Both the position numbers and the translations under genes were made by a program. Below the pieces are notes generated by a model. It worked only from the letters and a program-made list of their open reading frames with translations, was not told where the DNA came from and searched no databases. From Reinekea thalattae (GTDB lineage: Bacteria; Pseudomonadota; Gammaproteobacteria; Pseudomonadales; Natronospirillaceae), in NCBI RefSeq assembly GCF_008041945.1, contig NZ_VKAD01000001.1, forward strand, positions 62,001 to 126,000: DNA of 64,000 bases, given 5' to 3'. Of this stretch, positions 27,104 through 36,176 are shown piece by piece. Within the stretch, counting starts at the first letter, position 1. Each line of letters begins with the position of its first letter.

Positions 27104-28012
27104 ATGACCGATCAATTTACGTTAGATACCAAATGTGGCTTCGTGGCTATTGTCGGCCGACCCAATGTCGGTAAGTCGACGCTGATGAATCATCTGTTGG
27201 GGCAAAAAATATCCATTACCTCGCGTAAACCTCAAACCACTCGCCATCAAATTTTAGGCATTTGGAGTGAAGAAAAAACGCAGATGGTTTTTGTCGATAC
27301 GCCGGGTATGCACCGTGGTCAAGAAAAGGCCATTAATCGCGTTATGAATAAGGCTGCCGATACCGCCTTGACCGATATCGATGTCGTCTTGATGGTGGTT
27401 GATCGCACCGTTTGGACCGATGAAGATCAGTGGGTTTTAGACAAACTAACACGCGTTAAAGCGCCTGTTTTCTTGGTGATTAACAAGGTTGATCAGCTGG
27501 ATAACAAACAAACCTTACTGCCACATATCGATGAACTGAGCAAAAAGTACGACTTTGCCGGTGTTATCCCTGTGTCTGCTTTGCACGGCCATAACTTAAA
27601 ACACCTGACCGATGATCTGGTTAAAAATATGCCGGCAGGTTTATTTCATTTCCCTGATGATCAGATTACCGATCGCAGTCAGCGTTTTATGGCTGCAGAG
27701 ATTATTCGCGAAAAAATCATGCGTCAGCTGGGTGAAGAATTACCCTATTCGACTGCCGTAGAGATTGAGCAATTTTCATTCGAAGATCGTGTATTACACA
27801 TCCACGGTTTGATCTTGGTTGAGCGCAATGGTCAAAAACGAATCGTCATTGGCGATAAGGGTGCTCGAATTAAAAAGATCGGCCAAGAAGCTCGCTTGGA
27901 CATGGAGCAGCTGTTCGAAGCTAAGATCATGCTTAACCTTTGGGTGAAAGTGAAAGGTGGTTGGGCCGATGATGACCGAGCACTGAAAAGTCTTGGCTAT
28001 TTTGATGACTAA
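27104..28012 (+). CDS. era: Era GTPase
   Basis: An essential GTPase acting in 30S subunit assembly by binding the 3' end of 16S rRNA. It has GRPNVGKST (G1), VFVDTPGMH (G3), NKVDQ (G4) and a C-terminal KH domain with [16 protein letters not shown]. The length is 302 residues. The ATG at 27104 has AGGTG upstream; a GTG at 27092 lies inside rnc and is less likely. Confidence 0.97.
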   Translation: MTDQFTLDTKCGFVAIVGRPNVGKSTLMNHLLGQKISITSRKPQTTRHQILGIWSEEKTQMVFVDTPGMHRGQEKAINRVMNKAADTALTDIDVVLMVVDRTVWTDEDQWVLDKLTRVKAPVFLVINKVDQLDNKQTLLPHIDELSKKYDFAGVIPVSALHGHNLKHLTDDLVKNMPAGLFHFPDDQITDRSQRFMAAEIIREKIMRQLGEELPYSTAVEIEQFSFEDRVLHIHGLILVERNGQKRIVIGDKGARIKKIGQEARLDMEQLFEAKIMLNLWVKVKGGWADDDRALKSLGYFDD

Positions 28013-28036
28013 TCGCTCTTTGAATGGCTAACGTTA

Positions 28037-28717
28037 ATGAAGCGCAGCATTGTTACACGGGCGTTTTTATTAGTGGCTCGGCCTTATAAAGAGTCCGATT
28101 ATTTATGCGATTTTTGGACCGAAACTGAAGGCCGTGTGCGATGTAAATTAAGCTGCGAGCCGCCAGAACCTTATCGCGAAATCGACATTAAAATGAATAC
28201 CAAGCACAGCTTGGCGAATGCGTCTAATTTTCGCTATACCGGCGCGCTGCTGGTCGATACCAATCAGGCACGTATATTGGCCTTTTATGTCAATGAGTTG
28301 CTCTACCGGCTGTTGCCGTTAGGGCAGGCAGATCGGCAACTGTTTGGTACCTATATCAGCACACTGTTGCACTTGAATGAGTCGCTCTTTATTCAAGCCT
28401 CACTGAGATTTTTCGAGCAGGCTGTGCTGGCCACATTAGGCCAGGCGTTAGATTATCAGCGCAGTGCCGATAGCCAATTAATTGAAGCACAGCGAAATTA
28501 CCGTTTTGATCCGCAACGAGGCTTTATTGCCGACTCTCAAGGTCGCTACAGTGGTGCTATGATTTTAGCGATCAGCCAACAGGATTATTCGTTTGCTGGG
28601 GCTTTGAGCTTGGCGCGTGAGTGTCAGCGGCAGATTATTGATCAGCTGTTGCTCGCTAATAACACTAGGTTAGAATCCCGAGCATGGCCGATGGATTTTT
28701 TAATAACAAAGAAGTGA
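28037..28717 (+). CDS. recO: RecO, recombination mediator
   Basis: RecO works with RecF/RecR to load RecA on SSB-coated DNA. The 226 residues have the N-terminal OB-fold start AFLLVARPYKESDYLCDFWT and a helical C-terminal part (YVNELLYRLLP...FEQAVLATLG, RGFIADSQG). It follows era by 24 bases, as in E. coli. The sequence is divergent, but position and motif agree. Confidence 0.93.
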   Translation: MKRSIVTRAFLLVARPYKESDYLCDFWTETEGRVRCKLSCEPPEPYREIDIKMNTKHSLANASNFRYTGALLVDTNQARILAFYVNELLYRLLPLGQADRQLFGTYISTLLHLNESLFIQASLRFFEQAVLATLGQALDYQRSADSQLIEAQRNYRFDPQRGFIADSQGRYSGAMILAISQQDYSFAGALSLARECQRQIIDQLLLANNTRLESRAWPMDFLITKK

Positions 28718-28725
28718 TTTCGTAG

Positions 28726-29097
28726 ATGAAAGGTATCGGAACGGACATCGTTCAAATTGAGCGTATAGAGCAAACCTTGGCAAAGCAGGGTGAGCGTTTT
28801 ATTCGCCGTATTTTAACCGAGCCTGAGCAAGCCTTGTATCATCAGCGTCATCAGTCTATTCGATTTTTAGCCAATCGCTTTGCCGCCAAAGAGGCAATTT
28901 CGAAAGCTCTAGGCACCGGTATTTCTGGTGGCATTCGCTTTACTGATATCGAAGTGATTCCTAATGCGCAGGGCATGCCATGCGTCAGCCTTTATAATCA
29001 AGCAAAGCTGCAACTCGACAGCCTACAAGCAGAACATGTGTTGGTCTCGCTCAGTGATGAAAAGGCTTATTGCGTTGCCTTTGCAACCTGTCTATAA
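28726..29097 (+). CDS. acpS: AcpS, holo-[acyl-carrier-protein] synthase
   Basis: AcpS transfers 4'-phosphopantetheine from CoA to acyl carrier protein. The motifs IGTDIVQIERIE (about 4-15) and RFAAKEAISKALGTG (about 51-65) carry the Mg2+-binding Asp and Glu. 123 residues is the normal length. It follows recO directly, whereas pdxJ separates the two in E. coli and Pseudomonas. Confidence 0.96.
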   Translation: MKGIGTDIVQIERIEQTLAKQGERFIRRILTEPEQALYHQRHQSIRFLANRFAAKEAISKALGTGISGGIRFTDIEVIPNAQGMPCVSLYNQAKLQLDSLQAEHVLVSLSDEKAYCVAFATCL

Positions 29098-29295
29098 ATA
29101 GCTCCGAAGCCGCACTTGAGGGTGCTAAAATCAACTGGGTTTGGCCTGATAACAAAAGTTCAGTTGATCGGATAAAACAGATTAATTGTATAGTAACCTT
29201 GCATTTCGCTGATACGCCACAAGCGTTGTCGGCATAATTATGAATCCTTTTAAGAGCGGTTGTTGATACCTTACAGCCCACCGACTGGAGTAGTG

Positions 29296-30204
29296 ATGAG
29301 TCAGTTTTCTAATAACGAGCCGTTCCCAACCATTGAGCAATTTGTTGGCAAAACGCCCTTGGTTCGCTTACAGCGACTTAACCCGAATCCCAGCAACCAG
29401 ATTTTGGTTAAACTCGAAGGCAATAATCCAGCCGGCTCAGTCAAAGACCGCCCAGCATTAAATATGATCAGTGCAGCAGAGCAAAAGGGTTTAATTAAGC
29501 CCGGTGATGCGTTGGTAGAAGCCACCAGTGGCAATACAGGGATCGCATTGGCAATGGCTGCGGCCATTAAAGGTTATCGATTAACCCTGATTATGCCGTC
29601 TAACTTATCGGAAGAACGACGTGCCAGTATGCGTGCCTATGGCGCTGACATTATCTCGGTAACGCCAGAGCAGGGGATGGAATATGCCCGTGATTTGGCG
29701 GTGCAAATGGAAGCTGAAGGTAAAGCCAAGCTGCTGAACCAATTCAGTAATAGCGATAATCCGAATGCGCATTACCTAACAACAGGGCCTGAAATTTGGC
29801 AGGACAGCCGTGGACTAATAACCCATTTTGTCTCTGCAATGGGCACAACAGGCACAATCATGGGTTGCTCACGCTATTTAAAAGAGCAAAACCCAGCTAT
29901 TCAAATTGTTGGTTTGCAGCCAGAAGAGGGTTCGCAAATACCGGGTATTCGCCGTTGGCCTGAGGCTTATCGACCGGCTATTTATGAACAGCAACGGGTT
30001 GATCAGGTGATCGATATGGATCAAAAAACCGCAGAAACCACCATGCGTCGTTTGGCTGCCGAAGAGGGCATCTTTGCTGGTGTCAGCTCTGGTGGTTCGG
30101 TGGCGGGTGCCTTGCGTTTATCTGAGCAGGTTAATAACGCGGTGATTGTGGCCATTATTTGCGACCGTGGCGACCGCTACCTATCCACAGGTGTGTTCTC
30201 CTAA
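29296..30204 (+). CDS. cysM: CysM, cysteine synthase B
   Basis: A PLP enzyme making cysteine from O-acetylserine and sulfide or thiosulfate. The 302 residues contain the Schiff-base lysine in NPAGSVKDRPALNM (about 40-53), EATSGNTGIALAM, and the B-type GTTGTIMGCSRYLKE. The C-terminus is short, as in CysM rather than CysK. The ATG at 29296 is chosen for GGAG 5 bases upstream and the MSQFSN start. rlmD begins one base after the stop. Confidence 0.95.
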   Translation: MSQFSNNEPFPTIEQFVGKTPLVRLQRLNPNPSNQILVKLEGNNPAGSVKDRPALNMISAAEQKGLIKPGDALVEATSGNTGIALAMAAAIKGYRLTLIMPSNLSEERRASMRAYGADIISVTPEQGMEYARDLAVQMEAEGKAKLLNQFSNSDNPNAHYLTTGPEIWQDSRGLITHFVSAMGTTGTIMGCSRYLKEQNPAIQIVGLQPEEGSQIPGIRRWPEAYRPAIYEQQRVDQVIDMDQKTAETTMRRLAAEEGIFAGVSSGGSVAGALRLSEQVNNAVIVAIICDRGDRYLSTGVFS

Positions 30205-30205
30205 C

Positions 30206-31474
30206 GTGAACAGGCCGAATCGATCGCGTCGTCCAGCGACCAAACAAGTACTTCCAGAAAACTTAACTCTGTCGGTTTTACGATTCAGCCACGACGGCCG
30301 AGGTATTGCCCAGCACAAAGGTCGAGTCGTCATGCTGGCTAATGCGTTGCCGGGCGAGCAGGTTGTGGCAAAAATCGAAAAAGCCAATGCCAAACTTTGG
30401 CAAGGGCGAGCCATTGATGTCGAGACTGCCAGTGAGCATCGAATTCAACCTGTCTGTGGTTATGTCGGCCGTTGCGGTGGCTGCCAGTTACAGCACATGC
30501 CAATCGCGCTACAGCACGAATTAAAGCAGCAGGCAGTTGCCGATCATTTTCGGCGTAATGATCTGACTCTGGAATCGCCAGCTCAATCATTAGATGTCAT
30601 CTCAGTGGCGGATTTTGGTTATCGTCATCGAGCGCGATTACATGTTTCTAAAAAGGGTGCACTGGGCTTTCATAACCAACAGGGTAATGAGGTTGTCGCG
30701 ATAGACGGCTGTGCGGTGTTTACCGAAGCGTTGAGTCAGGTGTTTGAGCAGGTGCGCTCTAACGCACCTTTGGTTGGTTTAAGCCAATTAGAAATAGCGG
30801 TTGATGATTATTCCAATATCGGCGCGGTGGCACTAAAAGGCCAGCGTCAAGCGATCGATGCTTTTCATGGTTGGGTCGCAGAGCAAGGCTGGCATTGGCA
30901 GCAGGCGCTGAGTTATCAAGCCGGTCAGACTGTTGTCACGGCCTTGCCTGGTGAGTTTACCCAAGTGAATCGATTGGCTAACCAGCAAATGCAGCAGCGG
31001 GCGAGCGATTGGTTAGCGCTTAGCGATGACGACCGCGTGCTGGATCTGTTTTGTGGCAGTGGCAACCTTGCTTACTACTTTCAGCAAAAGGTTGCCCAAA
31101 CGTTGGGCTTAGAAGCCAGTGAATCGGCGATCCGGCAGGCTAATTTAGTTAAAAAACCTGATGATCGGGTCGATTTTGCAGTTGCCGATCTATTTCAGGC
31201 TGATGTTAGCCAAATGCCGTTGGTGCAAAACTTGAACCCGACAGTGGCGGTACTTGATCCACCTCGGGCCGGTGCGGAACAAATTTGTGCCACAATCAAC
31301 CAGCTAACGAGCCTTAATAAGATTCTGTATATCTCTTGTGATCCAGCTACCTTGGCGCGCGATGTAAAGTTGTTGCACCAAGCCGGTTGGCACTTGAGAA
31401 AAGTCGCATTGATCGATATGTTTCCTCAGACCAAGCATATTGAAACCATGGTGTTATTGGCTAAAACGACCTAG
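30206..31474 (+). CDS. rlmD: RlmD, 23S rRNA m5U1939 methyltransferase
   Basis: An SAM-dependent methyltransferase with an N-terminal TRAM domain (SVLRFSHDGRGIA...GEQVVAKIEKANAK) and a [4Fe-4S] cluster bound by VCGYVGRCGGCQ plus the cysteine of DGCAVF. LDLFCGSGNLAYYF binds SAM, and the catalytic cysteine lies in YISCDPATLARD. Starting at GTG 30206, one base after cysM, it has 423 residues. The last 21 bases, including the stop codon, are the first unit of a tandem triplication. Confidence 0.94.
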   Translation: MNRPNRSRRPATKQVLPENLTLSVLRFSHDGRGIAQHKGRVVMLANALPGEQVVAKIEKANAKLWQGRAIDVETASEHRIQPVCGYVGRCGGCQLQHMPIALQHELKQQAVADHFRRNDLTLESPAQSLDVISVADFGYRHRARLHVSKKGALGFHNQQGNEVVAIDGCAVFTEALSQVFEQVRSNAPLVGLSQLEIAVDDYSNIGAVALKGQRQAIDAFHGWVAEQGWHWQQALSYQAGQTVVTALPGEFTQVNRLANQQMQQRASDWLALSDDDRVLDLFCGSGNLAYYFQQKVAQTLGLEASESAIRQANLVKKPDDRVDFAVADLFQADVSQMPLVQNLNPTVAVLDPPRAGAEQICATINQLTSLNKILYISCDPATLARDVKLLHQAGWHLRKVALIDMFPQTKHIETMVLLAKTT

Positions 31475-31516
31475 TTATTGGCTAAAGCGAGCTAGTTGCT
31501 GGTTAAAACGGCCTAA
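31454..31516. repeat. Three 21-bp tandem repeats over the rlmD stop codon
   Basis: Units at 31454-31474, 31475-31495 and 31496-31516 begin TTATTGGCTAAAA-CGACCTA, TTATTGGCTAAAGCGAGCTA and TTGCTGGTTAAAACGGCCTA. The first contains the real end of rlmD. Each copy in the same frame re-encodes a similar tail (LLAKTT, LLAKAS, LLVKTA) followed by a stop codon. Confidence 0.9.
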
Positions 31517-31645
31517 TAGCGCACTCAACGTCCGTTGAATAATTTGACGACCTGCTAGCACATCTATTAGGGTAATTTCCCCTGTAAGCTTAGCTGCTTG
31601 TGTTTATTGTTATACGCTGGCAAGCCGATAAAAGAGAGTTTTGTT

Positions 31646-33889
31646 TTGAAAGTACGCGAAGATCAACCAGTTTTTAAGGACGGCACTGTCGACTTAGAAG
31701 CCTGGTTAGCACGAATTGAAGAAAAAGCCCCTGTTGTTGACAGTGAACAGCTGATTCGTGCTTGTCGTATTGCCCGTACCGCCGAAGAAGAAGCCGACCA
31801 TCGCGAAAACGATTGGGGCGAAGACAGTTCAGCCTTTAAAACCGGCTTGGAAATGGCTGAGATTTTATCCGACTTGGGGCTGGATCAAGATGCCCTAGTT
31901 GCCGCAGTGCTGTATCGCACCGTGCGAGAAGGCGAGCTAGAGCTGGCTACGGTAAAAGACCAATTTGGCCCAAAAATCGCCAACCTGATTCGCGGCGTTA
32001 CTCGTATGGCCGCCATTCACCACCCGCAACGATCCACTCGAACCGCTGTATTGGGGCAAAATGAAACCCAAGGCGAGGCGGTGCGTAAAATGCTGGTCGC
32101 GATGATCGATGATGTACGCGTCGCGCTAATCAAATTAGCAGAGCGTACCTGCGCCATTCGTGCGGTGAAAACCGGGCCAGTGTCTCGTCGCTATAAAGTC
32201 GCACGTGAGGTGTTCGATATTTATGCGCCGCTGGCGCATCGCCTCGGTGTTGGCTATTTAAAATGGGAGCTAGAAGACCTCGCTTTTCGCTACATTGAGC
32301 CGCAAGACTATAAAAAAATTGCCAAGCTGATCGATGAAAAGCGCATCGACCGCGAGAGCTACATTCAAAAAGTCCAAGATATTATTTGTTCCGAGCTCGA
32401 ACAGGCCGACATCAAAGCCGAGATACAGGGGCGAGCAAAGCACATCTATTCTATTTGGCGCAAAATGAAGCGCAAAAATATTGGCTTCAGTCAGGTCTAC
32501 GATATTCGTGCGTTCCGTATTATGGTGCCCCGAGTTCAGGATTGTTATGCCGTGCTTGGTATCGTGCATTCATTGTGGCGTCATATTCCACGTGAATTTG
32601 ATGACTACATTGCCTCGCCGAAACCTAATGGTTATCGCTCATTACATACTGCGGTAATTGGTCCAGAAGGTAAGGTGGTGGAAATTCAAATCCGCACCTC
32701 CGATATGCACAGCGATGCCGAGCTGGGTGTTTGCGCACACTGGCTTTATAAAGGCACCGACGCCAAAAAAGCCAGCCAATCAAAAGGTTATGAAGAGAAG
32801 GTCTCTTGGTTACGTCAAGTTTTAGAATGGCATGACGAGCTGGGCGGTATCGACGAAATGGTCGAAGAGCTCGGCGCCGATGTCACTGTTGACCGAATTT
32901 ACGTGCTTACCCCTGGTGGCCACGTGGTTGATCTAGCCGCCAGTGCGACACCGGTAGATTTTGCTTACAAGGTTCACACCGATGTTGGTCATCGTTGTCG
33001 TGGCGCTAAGGTAAATGGCCGGATTGTCCCTCTTAATACATCGCTCAAAATCGGTGATCAGGTCGAAATTTTAACCGGCAATGAATCCAGCCCGAGCCGC
33101 GATTGGCTGAATCAGGATTTAGGCTATGTACGTTCTGGGCGTGCGCGGGCAAAAATTAAGCAATGGTTTAAATCGCAAGATCGAGATGTAAACATTCGCG
33201 ATGGCAAAGAGCTGTTACAGCGTGAATTACGCCGATTGAACCTCGACAAGGTCGATATGAATCTACTGTTGGAGCGCTCTAACTTTTTGGATGCTGACGG
33301 CCTACACGCTGCCATTGGTGCCGGTGATGTACGTGTGATGCATATTGTTCACTACGCCGAAGATATTCTGCACCCAGCCAAGAAAAAAACCTTAGCGATT
33401 ACCGAGCATAAAGAACAGAATCACAGTGGCGATCTTGTCATTCAAGGCGTTGGTAATATGCTCACCAGTATTGCCAATTGCTGTAAGCCTGTGCCTGGTG
33501 ATCCCGTTACCGGCTATATCACCATCGGCCGTGGCGTCTCTATTCATCGCGATGACTGCGTTAACATGTTGCAGCTAAAATCCAAAGAGCCGGAGCGAAC
33601 TATCGACGTTTCATGGGGTGGTGAAGCACAAACCACTTACCCGGCAGAACTGTCGTTAACCGCTTATGATCGCACCGGCTTATTAAAAGACGTGATGACG
33701 GTGTTGGCCAACAATGGCGTCAATGTTACTTCAATGAATACGCTGTCGAATAAAGACCAGAACCTTGCCGAAATGCGCATTACTCTTGAGGTGGCGAATC
33801 TGACGGCGCTGAGTCGAGCTATCTCGATGCTTTCTAAGGTGTCTAATGTCTCCGATGTTCGACGCATATACGATACGCGTCATGATTAA
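31646..33889 (+). CDS. relA: RelA, (p)ppGpp synthetase
   Basis: The ribosome-bound enzyme of the stringent response. From TTG 31646 the protein has 747 residues. It consists of a degenerate HD-type domain (LVAAVLYRTVREGELE lacks the catalytic His-Asp), a synthetase domain with YDIRAFRIMVPRVQDCY and PKPNGYRSLHTAVIGPEGKVVEIQIRT, a TGS domain (VYVLTPGGHVVDLA-like, about 405-465) and a C-terminal ACT domain (LTAYDRTGLLKDVM). The lost HD makes it synthesis-only, unlike SpoT. The TTG is 8 bases from AGAGAG and gives KVREDQP; an earlier ATG at 31598 lacks support. Confidence 0.96.
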   Translation: MKVREDQPVFKDGTVDLEAWLARIEEKAPVVDSEQLIRACRIARTAEEEADHRENDWGEDSSAFKTGLEMAEILSDLGLDQDALVAAVLYRTVREGELELATVKDQFGPKIANLIRGVTRMAAIHHPQRSTRTAVLGQNETQGEAVRKMLVAMIDDVRVALIKLAERTCAIRAVKTGPVSRRYKVAREVFDIYAPLAHRLGVGYLKWELEDLAFRYIEPQDYKKIAKLIDEKRIDRESYIQKVQDIICSELEQADIKAEIQGRAKHIYSIWRKMKRKNIGFSQVYDIRAFRIMVPRVQDCYAVLGIVHSLWRHIPREFDDYIASPKPNGYRSLHTAVIGPEGKVVEIQIRTSDMHSDAELGVCAHWLYKGTDAKKASQSKGYEEKVSWLRQVLEWHDELGGIDEMVEELGADVTVDRIYVLTPGGHVVDLAASATPVDFAYKVHTDVGHRCRGAKVNGRIVPLNTSLKIGDQVEILTGNESSPSRDWLNQDLGYVRSGRARAKIKQWFKSQDRDVNIRDGKELLQRELRRLNLDKVDMNLLLERSNFLDADGLHAAIGAGDVRVMHIVHYAEDILHPAKKKTLAITEHKEQNHSGDLVIQGVGNMLTSIANCCKPVPGDPVTGYITIGRGVSIHRDDCVNMLQLKSKEPERTIDVSWGGEAQTTYPAELSLTAYDRTGLLKDVMTVLANNGVNVTSMNTLSNKDQNLAEMRITLEVANLTALSRAISMLSKVSNVSDVRRIYDTRHD

Positions 33890-33900
33890 TGGAGTCTTCG

Positions 33901-34713
33901 ATGTCTCGGCGGTATAACTATCAAGACTTAAAAACACTCATGGCGCGACTACGAGATAAAGACTCTGGTTGCCCGTGGGACGTTGAGCAAAGCTACCGAA
34001 CCATTGTGCCTCACACCCTTGAAGAGGTGTATGAAGTGATCGATGCCATCGAGCGGCAAGATTACGATCACCTAGCCGAAGAGTTGGGTGATTTACTATT
34101 CCAAGTGGTGTTTTATGCGCAAATAGCCGCAGAAGAGGAGCGTTTTGCGCTGGACGATGTGATTCATCAGCTGGTCGAAAAAATGCTCTATCGTCACCCT
34201 CATGTTTTTATAAACGGCGATTTAGACGGCAAGCGCAGTGGCGACGTCAATACTGATATTGGCCGCCAATGGGAGGCTTTGAAGCAACAACAAAAGCCAG
34301 AGCACAGCCGAATTTTGGATGATGTGCCTAAGGCAATGCCGGGCTTATTACGGGCGAAAAAGTTACAAAAAAAGGCCGCCAAAGTGGGCTTTGATTGGCC
34401 CAATGTTGCGCAGGTGATCGACAAGGCTCACGAAGAGCTGGCAGAACTCGAAGAAGCCATTGAGTTGGGCGATAACGCACACATAGAATCTGAAATAGGT
34501 GATCTATTATTCGTGATGGCGAATGTTTGTCGTCATTTGAATATTGACCCAGAACAGGCCATCCGAAATACCAACCAAAAATTTGAGCGGCGTTTTGGTT
34601 ATGTTGAACAGCAAGTGGCTGCTAGCGGTAACGACTGGTCTGCCTTTCAACTGCAACAGTTGGATGAATTTTGGGATCAAGCCAAAGCCGCTGAGCGCAA
34701 CAAAAGCCGCTAA
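33901..34713 (+). CDS. mazG: MazG, nucleoside triphosphate pyrophosphohydrolase
   Basis: MazG hydrolyses NTPs to NMPs and in E. coli tempers the ppGpp response. The 270 residues carry two MazG domains: CPWDVEQSYRTIVPHTLEEVYEVIDAI with EELGDLLFQVVFYA (about 23-75), and a C-terminal copy with HEELAELEEAIE and EIGDLLFVMANVCRHL (about 175-215). The E-x-x-E and E-x-x-D metal ligands are in place. The ATG at 33901 has GGAG 6 bases upstream and starts just after the relA stop, so the two form an operon. Confidence 0.95.
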   Translation: MSRRYNYQDLKTLMARLRDKDSGCPWDVEQSYRTIVPHTLEEVYEVIDAIERQDYDHLAEELGDLLFQVVFYAQIAAEEERFALDDVIHQLVEKMLYRHPHVFINGDLDGKRSGDVNTDIGRQWEALKQQQKPEHSRILDDVPKAMPGLLRAKKLQKKAAKVGFDWPNVAQVIDKAHEELAELEEAIELGDNAHIESEIGDLLFVMANVCRHLNIDPEQAIRNTNQKFERRFGYVEQQVAASGNDWSAFQLQQLDEFWDQAKAAERNKSR

Positions 34714-34836
34714 GCTAGCAATCCCGAAATAGAATCTAGTTAGTCCAAATAACGACCTCATAGTGCGAATGTTAGCTGGTAGCCAGCTGATCGATTCGCT
34801 ATTCTGAATAAAAATAACAGCAAGGATCGTGGTTCT

Positions 34837-35298
34837 ATGAAGCATCATTTCTCACTGACTTTTCAGCTGAATCGCTCGCAAGCGGTTAACGTCGCTACCT
34901 TAGCCGGTGGCATGCCAGGCCAAGATTTTCAAGTTGAAGCCGACCCGCTGGATAACGCCAAGTTTTGTATCCATTTTCAGCGCGATGGAGACTGCTCGGT
35001 GGAATTACTCAATTCGGCTAAAGAACAAGTACTTAACCTTGTTCCCGATGCTGAATTGATCGCCATGGATATGACTAACGAATTGCCTATGGCCGGCATT
35101 GTCGATGATATCACCAAGGTGGTTATCCAAGCCTGCCAGCTGTTTCAAGAGCCAGAATTGGCGCATACATGGTTGAATCAACCACAGCCGATATTAAACG
35201 GCGACGTGCCTAAGGTGTTGATGATCGAAGCCGAAGGGCGCACGCAAGTCTCTAAGGTGCTATTGCAGTTAAAGCAATCGATGCAGGGCGAAAACTAG
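34837..35298 (+). CDS. Uncharacterised protein with a DUF2384/MbcA-ParS-like C-terminus
   Basis: 153 residues, soluble and acidic. The C-terminal part (about 108-140) reads AHTWLNQPQPILNGDVPKVL followed by MIEAEGRTQVSKVLLQL. This has the layout of the DUF2384 toxin-binding domain found in Xre/MbcA/ParS antitoxins: tryptophan, an N-Q-P loop, G-x-x-P, then a helix. The first hundred residues match nothing I recognise and show no helix-turn-helix. No RES-type toxin gene is adjacent; mazG is upstream and trmJ converges. The domain call rests on pattern memory and is tentative. The reading frame itself looks real, with a long gene-like composition. Confidence 0.75.
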   Translation: MKHHFSLTFQLNRSQAVNVATLAGGMPGQDFQVEADPLDNAKFCIHFQRDGDCSVELLNSAKEQVLNLVPDAELIAMDMTNELPMAGIVDDITKVVIQACQLFQEPELAHTWLNQPQPILNGDVPKVLMIEAEGRTQVSKVLLQLKQSMQGEN

Positions 35299-35319
35299 AT
35301 TAAGGGTCGCAGAATAAAC

Positions 35320-35363
35320 AGCGCTGGTGCCTAGGGTTTCTCCTAAGGCATTAGCGCTTTTTT
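35320..35363. terminator. Bidirectional terminator between the DUF2384-like gene and trmJ
   Basis: AGCGCTGGTGCCT-AGG pairs with CCT-AAGGCATTAGCGCT (the G-G/T-T pairs as wobbles) and is followed by six T on the plus strand. It overlaps the trmJ stop codon at 35351-35353, so it can serve both converging genes. Confidence 0.75.
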
Positions 35364-36082
35364 ATGGCCTGCTCTTCGACCGAAGACAAGAAGCCGCGCA
35401 AAATGCTGAGCTCTTTTTTGCTTGGCCGGGCACGACGAAACAAGGCTTGTAAATGTTCAAGAGTTTGTCCTGGATGACGATCGTTAATAAAGCCGGTTGC
35501 TTGGCTCGCGTCACTTAAATGCTGCTGGAAGGCGATCAATTCTTTTTGCAGAGGGTATGCATCATCTTCTGTTAATTGGCTATCGTTTGGTTTATCAGCC
35601 TGAAAGACTTTAAATATTTCATAACAGATAATTTGTACTGCTTGGCTGAGGTTAAGCACTGGGTATTCAGGGCTGGTATCAATATTCACCTGAAAATGAC
35701 ACTGCTGGATCTCATCATTAAGTAAGCCGGTACGCTCACGACCAAACACAATGGCGACAGGTGCTTGCTGTTGTTCAGTCATTGATTTTTGCGCACATTG
35801 CTCAGGGCTTAATGCTGGTAGCTTAATAGAACGGTCGCGAGCGCTGGTGCCAATGACTAAGGCGCAATCTGCAATCGCCTCGCTTAGGCTGGTTACGACT
35901 GTCGCTTGTTCGAGTACGTCCAAGGCTTTGCCTGAACGGTTGCTGGCTTCTTCGCTTGGAAAGTCGACAGGGTCAACCAAGTAAAGCTGGTACAGACCCA
36001 TGTTTTTCATGGCGCGCGCGACCGCACCGATATTTCCTGGGTGCCAGGTTTTTACAAGAACAATTCTAATATTTGGTTGCAT
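35351..36082 (-). CDS. trmJ: TrmJ, tRNA (Cm/Um32) 2'-O-methyltransferase
   Basis: A SPOUT-fold RNA methyltransferase for position 32 of tRNA. The 243 residues start IRIVLVKTWHPGNIGAVARAMKNMGL, with N16 and R22 region typical of the family. VFGRERTGLLNDE and the C-terminal knot YPVLNLSQAVQIICYE follow. The length fits TrmJ rather than the shorter TrmL. Confidence 0.94.
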   Translation of the reverse strand: MQPNIRIVLVKTWHPGNIGAVARAMKNMGLYQLYLVDPVDFPSEEASNRSGKALDVLEQATVVTSLSEAIADCALVIGTSARDRSIKLPALSPEQCAQKSMTEQQQAPVAIVFGRERTGLLNDEIQQCHFQVNIDTSPEYPVLNLSQAVQIICYEIFKVFQADKPNDSQLTEDDAYPLQKELIAFQQHLSDASQATGFINDRHPGQTLEHLQALFRRARPSKKELSILRGFLSSVEEQAIKKR

Positions 36083-36126
36083 AATAATTTGGTTGCTTTT
36101 TTATCGGCTATGTTGAGTCGGTGATT

Positions 36127-36151
36127 GTGGGCGAGTTTTAAAGTCGCCCAC
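36127..36151 (-). other. Intergenic hairpin between the CorB-type gene and trmJ
   Basis: GTGGGCGA (36127-36134) and TCGCCCAC (36144-36151) form a perfect 8-bp GC-rich stem with a 9-base loop. No T-run follows on the minus strand, so termination is only possible. Confidence 0.4.
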
Positions 36152-36176
36152 TTGAGGCTGCGTTTTAGAATCTAGG

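Noticed and set aside
34837-35298. mazG plus the DUF2384-like gene considered as a toxin-antitoxin pair
   Set aside because: This MazG is the pyrophosphohydrolase in the relA operon, not the MazF toxin. DUF2384 antitoxins pair with RES toxins, and none is adjacent.
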